NCBI GenBank assembly: GCA_030544215.1
Contig: JARZZO010000003.1
Location: forward strand, 36,832,379 to 36,896,378
Direction: 5' to 3'
Source of the DNA: Zantedeschia hybrid cultivar
Lineage: Eukaryota; Streptophyta; Magnoliopsida; Alismatales; Araceae
DNA length: 64,000 bases
Part shown: positions 57,282 to 64,000 of the stretch, piece after piece
Layout of the letters: each line of letters opens with the position of its first letter
Position numbering within the stretch: the stretch's first letter is position 1
Position numbers and translations under genes: made by a program
The notes under the pieces: model-generated
Seen by the model: the letters and a program-made list of their open reading frames with translations, nothing else
What the model was told of the DNA's origin: nothing
The model's database searches: none

Positions 57282-58491
57282 ATGGAATCGAAAGTTTTCT
57301 TCGGCCCTCTAGTGGTCGAGAACCATGCTCGCTATGGCTACCTGGCGGTACCTATGGCATTCAGGAGCTTCCCCCTCCCATTATTGGTTTTCTGAATTTT
57401 CTCGAGGTGGTCTTCATGAAACCTGAGATTATATCTGATATACCTCAAGCGCAAGTAGTCAGCTACTGTACTATTCACAGTCATGCTGCATCATCTTCAA
57501 GACAATACCGAGGAAATATCTGTAAAGGTCAGAATCCCCAGCTCAAATGAAAGGCAGTCTCTGCACAATGGTCTAGAACCAAAAAATCAATTCTTGTTGG
57601 GAGCCTGCGGATCTTTCTAGACGGCAGCAAAGTTGATACTTCCAAAGACCGACTGGTTCCAAATATTCCAATTCAAAACTCATTCCAGGTCTTTGAAGAT
57701 ATGGACAGAGAAAGAATGAAAAATGAAAAAAAAGAAAAAGGAAAAGCTAAGATTCAGATGTTAGAAAAGCAAGAAAGAAACCCCAAACCCGCTTATTGTT
57801 ATGGGACGAAATATTGTCAAAAGCCACCAGCAAAACAAATCTGGGTGCCCAAACGTCAAGAAGACCAATATGCACAAGAAAAATCAAAGCCAATTTTTCA
57901 GTCACAAAGGCGTCAAATATGGAAACCAATTCAAAGACAACTGCCTCATACTGAGTTGCCAAAAAGAAAGAAGTCGAGTGAAAGATATGAAAATGAAAAG
58001 TCAAAAAAGCCTTAAAAAACATCTGTATTCCAAAGGCTGCAGCCGAAACCTCCTTCCGCAAGGAGATCATCAGAATTCACTCAAGGAAGCCTGATTATTA
58101 ATTCATGTCATACTATCAACAAGTATGGGGTAATCCCTGAAGATCCATAAGAAATAAGAGATTTAGCCTCAAGGCTGGGTCTACTTACCCGAAGAATGCA
58201 AGCGGCATCCCTAGTTGCCCAAAATTTTCCTACCCTATTGGAAAACATTAATGAAGAAGCAGAGTTATCTGCAAATGTCATTGAAGCATCAGGAGAAGCT
58301 CTTTCTGCACCAGCGGAGCAGCAGCTTCCACAGCAAATCAATTAGCAAAAAGAAGCAGAACCAAGTATAACTCAATTGTTATTGTAAGAAATTGAGTTGT
58401 TGAAAAAGCAATTGAAAGAAAAAGATGTCCAAATACAGGGGGAGGCTGGGTTGGTAAAGAAGGAGGTGCTTCAACTTCCTCTTATCCTCGA
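57282..58491 (+). pseudogene. B2 leader and gag N-terminal region, fragmented
   Basis: The first plausible ATG is at 57282 (MESKVFFGPLVVENHARYGY), open for about 37 codons and preceded by an acceptor-like TTGTTGTGTTATAG, so a leader intron is possible. A second ATG at 57701 opens a Lys/Glu-rich stretch (MDRERMKNEKKEKGKAK) to the TAA at 58013-58015. From about 58050 to 58480 another frame has gag-like helical sequence (NFPTLLENINEEAELSANVI) broken by TAA and TAG codons. These pieces probably formed one gag N-terminus; the joins cannot be fixed from this copy. Confidence 0.55.
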
Positions 58492-59577
58492 GTGGTTAAC
58501 CCTCCAGTTCCACCTCCTCCGTCTCAAAATCTTCTAAATATATCCATGCGGTCATCTAGACCTGTGTCTATGAGTGAAACACCTGTATATATTCAAGTAT
58601 CCAATAGTCAAGCTGTTCCTGCAACAGTATTGCAAGACAATTTGATCTCAAATTTACCACTTCAGGCCTCCCAAGTTCAAGGAGTTAATTTCTTCCCAAA
58701 TCCAACAGATCCTGCTGTGGCTCAAAGGCTAATGTTAGAACAACTCATTGATATGAAGCTGGCAGAAAGAGTGGAAGGTACATCCAGAGTATATGATGTG
58801 TACAAAGTACCATATCCGGTGCATCATGCTATGAAGAGGCTTCCGCTGGGAATGACCAAAGTGCCCAAGTTTGAAAAATTCAATGGCCAAGGAAATCCAA
58901 AAGAACACTTGGCATATTATAATGGGGCAATGGGAGACCTAGCCACTGATGAATCTTATATGCTGAAATTTTTCGGGTCTTCATTAATTGGACTCGCATT
59001 TGAATGGTATTCTTCTCTTTGGCCTGGTTTTGTTGCAGGGTGGGCCGACCTTCAGAAGCAATTTCAAGACAGATTTTATCTGGTGGAGGGAGAGATCACT
59101 CTGGCAGAGCTATATACTGTGAAACAAGAAAACAATGAAAATGCTTCCAAATTCATTGCTAGGTGGAGGAATCTTAGCATGAAGTGCAAAAGACCACTAT
59201 GTCAAGAAGATGCAGTGGTGATATGCAAAAGTAATCTGAAAAATGAAGTCCTTGAAAGGCTGCTAGCCATTGAAATTAAATCTTTTGACAAATTGAATAC
59301 TGTGGTATCAGAAGTTGAAATTTTTTTGAGCCGATCCAGAAGTGAACCAAGCAACAACAAAGGAAAATTTGATAGAAGAAATGCTCCACGTGAGTCAAAT
59401 ACAGTAGATTTATCTACATTCATCACGGAGCAACAAAAGAAAGGTCCAGCCATCCAGGCCAAAACCAACAACAATGGAGAGAAGGAAGTCCGAGCCTTAT
59501 CTTCTCTCAGAGACAGAATGAACAGGCCATACAGCTTCCCCAAAGACAAAACTCGTGTTCTATTTAAATGGGAATGA
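58492..59577 (+). pseudogene. B2 gag core domain
   Basis: The frame is open upstream of 58492 (first codon GTG), so this is part of a longer gag. Residues about 120-280 form a Retrotrans_gag capsid domain (PKFEKFNGQGNPKEHL, FEWYSSLWPG, WADLQKQFQDRFY). A TGA at 59575-59577 ends it. In the same frame beyond it, a Tat-type knuckle (YCPYH...GHPIEECYVFKD) follows with a TAA inside it and a TAG near 59836. The capsid domain itself is uninterrupted. Confidence 0.85.
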
Positions 59578-60045
59578 AAATATAATCAGATTGTGTTACC
59601 ACAGTCGAAGAGGCCAGAAAATGCCAAAAGATCTAATGATCCAAATTATTGTCCATATCATTAAATTATAGGACATCCTATTGAAGAATGCTATGTGTTC
59701 AAAGATGCAGTTGAAAAATTAATTCAAAAAGGTGTCCTTAAGATGAGAGATCATCTTGTTGATCCTCCGCAGCCTCATGCCTGGACAAAAGCAAATGTGG
59801 CATCTGTAAATGTTCATCATATGGTTCCTATTTACTAGTCATTAAGCTCAGAAACTGCAGAAAGAAGCACCCAAGCCACTTATGAGCAATTGGTACTTCA
59901 ACCACTCCAAGCATCTCAATGGCAGACAGTTAAAAAAAAGCCAAGATCTCATATCAAGTGAAAATCCTCAGAAGTATATATTCATGGAAGTATTCCACGA
60001 CGGCCGACATATGTTCAACCCGTCCCTCCACCAAATCTGGATAAT
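59578..60045 (+). other. B2 gag-to-protease junction
   Basis: Continues the gag frame with a knuckle-like motif and two stops (TAA within the knuckle, TAG near 59836). It then leads to the ATG at 60046. Best read as broken coding sequence, not a true spacer. Confidence 0.5.
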
Positions 60046-62478
60046 ATGATATCCGACATGTCCAAAATGGTTCTATCTGCTCCAGTCAAAGCCGCAACTT
60101 CCAGAAAAGAACAATGTATGTTCTCCCTTCAGCAAGAGACATACCAATCAAGCTCAAGTTACCCTGCGCCAGCAAGCAGTATATGGAAATTGGTAGATCC
60201 TCATACTGTAAGGAGGGTTACCAACAGGAGAAGAAAAAGAGAAACACCAATACCAATTCTACCTAGGGGTAAAGATCCGCTGTCAAAATTACAGAAGCTA
60301 ATAGACAGCCTGGATGAATATGAACAGCCTCAAAGAAAGCCAACAAAGCTGAAGCATTATATCCCATGGGAGAAACTCCAAAATATGAAAATGAAGCAAA
60401 TACATGAAGAAGCCCTATTTTGGGAACATGAGGTCCAAAAGCCGAATACTGATGATAGTCAAGAAAACGAAAAAGAAGAGCAGGAAGGTACTTGCACTGT
60501 CAAGTCTTGCAACACAATCTCAACAATAAATGAAAGTAAAGATGATGAGGAGGAAGAAATCATCCTTGCTCCAAAAATGGAAGTGATGGAAAGCTCTACA
60601 TCAACTCCAAATGAGCAACATGTCACCCGCTCTGGCAAAAAGTGGGGACGGAAGCCTTCATTGGCTACCACTCAAAAAATTATCCAGCTGCAGGGAGAAA
60701 TACCATATGTCGTCCCAGAACCAGAATTCAGAGGAATGGAATCCATGCCTTTGTCAAAAAAAGATGTTCAAATCCCGCCTCCGCTCGGGCTATATCCAGA
60801 AAATTCTGATCAAGAAAATGGGGTGTTACCCTCTTTATATGAATTTATGGCAGTTCGAAAGTCTGCAAAGAAAGGTAAACAAGTCCAGCAGCAGCCGTCT
60901 GAAGAACAAGACCCTCAGGTTGCCTCTCTAGAAGTTCATCATAATGAAAAAGCAGAAAAGAAAGTTATCGGCTTACTAAAAAGGTTGCCATCTAAATTTA
61001 CTGTGTGGGAAGTTTTGTCACTCAGTGAGGAATTGCGAAAGGCTCTCATTGTAGCTTTAAAAACTCCTCAAATTTATGAAGCTTATGCAGCAGAAATTCA
61101 AGAAATGCCCTATGAGTCATTCACGGCTTCCATCACCTTCACTGAAGATGATATGTTGGTGCCTACAAATGACCACAACAGGCCACTCTACATGAGAGGA
61201 AAGATAAATGGACAATCTGTCAATAGAATCCTGGTTGATCAAGGCTCTGCTATCAGCATCATGCCTCTCAGAACTTTCAAGAAATTTCATTTTCATATGC
61301 ACCTAAGAAGAGTGCAAGATTTCAAAATAGCTGGATTCAACCAGAAGTCAGAAACACCAATTGGGGCAGCGGAATTTGAAATGGTCGTCGGTGACTTTCA
61401 CTTCACAGTCCTCTTCCATATCATAAATTCTGATACCACATACAAAGCTTTACTTGGGCGGCCATGGATACATCAATATTTTGTGGTGCCCTCCTCATTG
61501 CATCAATGCATCAAATTTCCCTGGGAAGGACAAATACAGCGAGTCTTCGCTGATCTCGAGCCTTTTGAGGTTCATGAATGCCATCTTATGGATGCCAACC
61601 TCTATATACCTCCACCCCTGGAGGAAAAAGAAGAAACAGAAAAGCCTGATACCTGTCGGAGCAAGGAATGGTTTCCACCTCCACCAGATATTAGCTATCT
61701 CAATCTTGAAGACAAAGAAGCTACAGTTATGAAAAGTCCTTCAGCAAAGACAACCAAACAACAAGATGTACTCTCTATAGAAGTCATGGTCCCAGTCGGA
61801 CTAATACATCCTATGGAAGAGTATGAATGTCAGCTTGTAGAGCCTTTGAAGAAATTCGTGGTTCCTCACGAAGATGGACATAAAACAGTCTTTTATAGAG
61901 CTGATAAGCAGTTGGCTATTGAAGACAAAGATTGCTATATTCCCGATATAGAAGAAGAATTATGGGTTGACATCATGGGTCTCCCAGACATGACAAAGTA
62001 CAGTGAGGAATTAGCTAAGGCTCAGTCAATTTCATTATATCAAACAAAAAAGGAATGGAGCAGGTTCCAACAGCTATGGTACCCTCCTAACATGTCCAAA
62101 GCATTGATGCAACATACACAACATCCAGGCTTGGGATATACCTTGCCGGAAGAAGAAACTCCTGAATTATCAATAAATATGACATCTATTTTATCAGAAA
62201 TGCCAGAAATTTTGCAAGCAGTATATGATGACTATGATGACGAGCAGCCCATGGGCCAGTATATTCAAGAAAGCCAGCCAAAAGCTGATCAATCTCCTAT
62301 TCCGGCATGTCAATGCTGGAAACATCTTGAAGAAGAAGACATCCAAGTCGCAGAAGTCAAAGAAAATGATATCCCAAGTTCCAATATGGTTCAGAATATA
62401 CCAGAAGAACAAGAAAATCCATCTATTACCCCCAAACCTCATGTTAACACAGGTCAAAGGGAAGATGAGCTCACTTAG
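60046..62478 (+). CDS. B2 protease-containing ORF (long intact stretch)
   Basis: ATG at 60046; 810 codons without a stop, the longest clean ORF of the B family here. An acidic, low-complexity part (about 60430-60560) comes first. A retropepsin-like domain follows: VDQGSAISIMP near 61235, then LLGRPWIHQYF near 61455. It keeps the Asp of the active site in the DQGS form common in plant Tat proteases. Downstream is a linker with YCQ-poor, acidic repeats and the GLGYTLPEEETPEL motif. It ends at TAG 62476-62478 where B1 has CAG, so the true polyprotein continued into RT. Confidence 0.8.
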   Translation: MISDMSKMVLSAPVKAATSRKEQCMFSLQQETYQSSSSYPAPASSIWKLVDPHTVRRVTNRRRKRETPIPILPRGKDPLSKLQKLIDSLDEYEQPQRKPTKLKHYIPWEKLQNMKMKQIHEEALFWEHEVQKPNTDDSQENEKEEQEGTCTVKSCNTISTINESKDDEEEEIILAPKMEVMESSTSTPNEQHVTRSGKKWGRKPSLATTQKIIQLQGEIPYVVPEPEFRGMESMPLSKKDVQIPPPLGLYPENSDQENGVLPSLYEFMAVRKSAKKGKQVQQQPSEEQDPQVASLEVHHNEKAEKKVIGLLKRLPSKFTVWEVLSLSEELRKALIVALKTPQIYEAYAAEIQEMPYESFTASITFTEDDMLVPTNDHNRPLYMRGKINGQSVNRILVDQGSAISIMPLRTFKKFHFHMHLRRVQDFKIAGFNQKSETPIGAAEFEMVVGDFHFTVLFHIINSDTTYKALLGRPWIHQYFVVPSSLHQCIKFPWEGQIQRVFADLEPFEVHECHLMDANLYIPPPLEEKEETEKPDTCRSKEWFPPPPDISYLNLEDKEATVMKSPSAKTTKQQDVLSIEVMVPVGLIHPMEEYECQLVEPLKKFVVPHEDGHKTVFYRADKQLAIEDKDCYIPDIEEELWVDIMGLPDMTKYSEELAKAQSISLYQTKKEWSRFQQLWYPPNMSKALMQHTQHPGLGYTLPEEETPELSINMTSILSEMPEILQAVYDDYDDEQPMGQYIQESQPKADQSPIPACQCWKHLEEEDIQVAEVKENDIPSSNMVQNIPEEQENPSITPKPHVNTGQREDELT

Positions 62479-64000
62479 CTTATAGAAAATCAACAGGCAG
62501 ATCCTGCCCCAAATATTTTCACAGCAAATTAATCAAATGAAATTGACCTAGAAGTCAACAAAATTGGAGTAGAAATTGAAGAAGAAGTGAATGAAGAAGA
62601 TCTAATGGAGCTCTAGCCAGCACCTCCTGAACTTGAAGATGGAGGACAAGCCACGGTTGATGAACTCCTTGAAATCAATTTGGGCTCTGAAGAAGACCCA
62701 AGACCAACATATATAACTGCATTGCTCAGTCAAGAACAACAACAAGCATATATTTCACTTTTGAAGGAATTCCGGAATTGCTTTGCCTACAAAGAAATGC
62801 CTGGGTTAGATCCAGAAGTAGAACAACATGAGCTGGCCATTGATCCAGCCATCGAGCCAATCAAACAAGCTCTGAGAAGAATGAGGCCGGAGCTAATAAA
62901 CAAAATCAATGCTGAAGTCGACAAGTTAATTGATGTTGGCTTCATATAAGAAAATCAACGTACAACATGGCTAGCAAATATTGTTCCAGTCAAAAAGAAG
63001 AATGGACAAATCAGAATCTGTGTAGACTTCAGAGATCTAAATAAGGCATGCCCAAAGGATGACTTCCCAGTGCCTGTTACCGAAATCATGATCGATGCCA
63101 CCACAGGACATGAAGCTTTGTCTTTTATGGATGGATCATCGGGATATAATCAAATATGGATGGCTGACAAGGATAAGATCCATACTGCCTTCAGAACTCC
63201 TAAAGGAATCTTGTACTACAAAAGAATGCCCTTCGGCCTCAAGAACGCCGGTGCAACATACCAAAGAGCAATGATTAAGATATTTGATGAATTCCTTCAT
63301 CAACAAGTTGAATGTTATATTGAGGACCTAGTTGTCAAAACCAAGAAAAAGGAAGATTATATGCAAGATCTCCGCACCATATTTGAAAGGCTGAGGCAAT
63401 ATAGCTTGAAAATGAACCCCTTGAAGTGCGCCTTCGGGGTTTCAAGTGATAAATTTATGGGTTTTATTGTCAGATACAGAGGCATTGAAATAGACCCAGC
63501 CAAAATCAAAGCTATCTAGGAACTTCCGCCTCCGAAGAATCTCAAAGAGCTGCAGTCCTTTCAGGGGCGGCTCGCATACATTCGAAGGTTCATATCCAAC
63601 CTAGCCGGACGGTGTGAACCCTTCTCTAAATTACTGAAGAAAGATGCCCCATTCATATGGGATGATGAATGTCAAAATGCGCTTGAGAAAATCAATCAAT
63701 ACCTTGCATTGCCACTCGTGCTGGGGGCACCTATCAAAAGCCAGTCATTAATCTTATATATCGCTGCTCAGGAGACTTCTCTAGGGACAATGCTGGCACA
63801 AGACAATGAAGAAGGCAAAGAGCAAGTACTATATTACTTAAGTAGAAGGCTGATCGGGGCTGAACTCCGGTACTCACCTATCGAAAAGATATGCTTGGCC
63901 CTAGTCTTTGTAGCTAAAAGACTTAGGCACTATATGCTATCACATGAAATCCAGCTCATCTCTAGGACTGATCCTCTCAAATATATCCTCAATCGACCAG
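62479..64000 (+). pseudogene. B2 RT and RNase H start, cut by window end
   Basis: In-frame stops TAA (near 62529), TAG (near 62614) and TAA (62947-62949) each replace a Gln codon still present in B1. RT runs from about 62970 (TWLANIVPVKKKNGQ). The catalytic box reads YIED instead of YIDD (near 63318), a loss of one catalytic Asp. TAG at 63517-63519 is shared with B1 (18428-18430). The RNase H part (LILYIAAQETSLGTMLAQ) continues in frame to the end of the window. Confidence 0.88.

Larger units (their letters stand above)
57163..64000 (+). mobile_element. Ty3/gypsy element B2 (Tat type), 5' part, runs off the window
   Basis: Primer site, leader, gag, protease, RT and the start of RNase H follow the shared LTR. 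Its pol (60269-64000) is collinear and near-identical to B1 from 15177. The 3' half lies beyond the window. Confidence 0.9.

Noticed and set aside
57071..57550. 159-codon ORF across the LTR end and primer site of B2
   Set aside because: Begins with TTG inside the LTR and crosses the primer binding site; a start at 57282 in another frame after an acceptor-like site is more plausible.

Overview
This window is intergenic plant DNA made almost entirely of nested LTR retrotransposons. I see no host protein-coding gene, rRNA, tRNA gene or CRISPR array. A flowering plant with a large, repeat-rich genome is the likely source. The evidence is Ty3/gypsy elements of the Tat type (second, archaeal-type RNase H; G-patch; spliced antisense genes with plant mobile domain-like proteins) and Ty1/copia elements primed by initiator tRNA-Met. 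I cannot name the species.

Layout. (1) 1-15176: the 3' part of Tat-type element A. It has a broken polyprotein (3-4562), two spliced minus-strand genes (11128-9890 and 9189-6179) and a 2.8 kb 3' LTR (12371-15176). Element A sits inside element B1. (2) 15177-52477: the 3' part of a second Tat-type element, B1. Its pol remnant (15178-20927) is followed by a repeat-rich 3' region and a minus-strand plant-mobile-domain-like gene (39948-35019). B1 is interrupted by copia element C1 (25161-34892, TSD GAAAA), copia element D (41162-50674, TSD AAGAC) and a reversed solo LTR of the C family (50834-52402, TSD ACAAT). A 1421-bp tandem duplication covers the left edge of C1. (3) 52478-57162: a 4.7 kb B-family LTR with a polypurine tract on its left and a primer binding site on its right. 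It therefore appears to be shared by B1 and a second copy, B2. (4) 57163-64000: B2, running from leader and gag through protease into RT/RNase H, cut by the window end.

Order of events (inference): the B1-LTR-B2 tandem came first. A, D, C1 and the solo-LTR parent then inserted into B1. D (about 5% LTR divergence by eye) is older than C1 (about 1.8%). The 1421-bp duplication is younger still, since its two copies look identical.

The most striking signal is RNA/DNA secondary structure that ordinary ORF annotation misses. The long leaders of both copia elements carry four hairpins each with a nearly invariant tip (TTTGTTGTGCTA[C/TC]CACAAGG). Each tip sits on a different but self-complementary basal stem. 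Further small hairpins in the same leaders show compensatory changes between C1 and D. Each Tat family also carries its own hairpin arrays: 30-34-bp GGACGGC/GGAAGGC units in A, and GAAAACCCGAAAGGG and GAGTCTGCGC/GCGCAGACTC hairpins in B. All gag-pol regions are damaged, mostly by C-to-T type stop codons.
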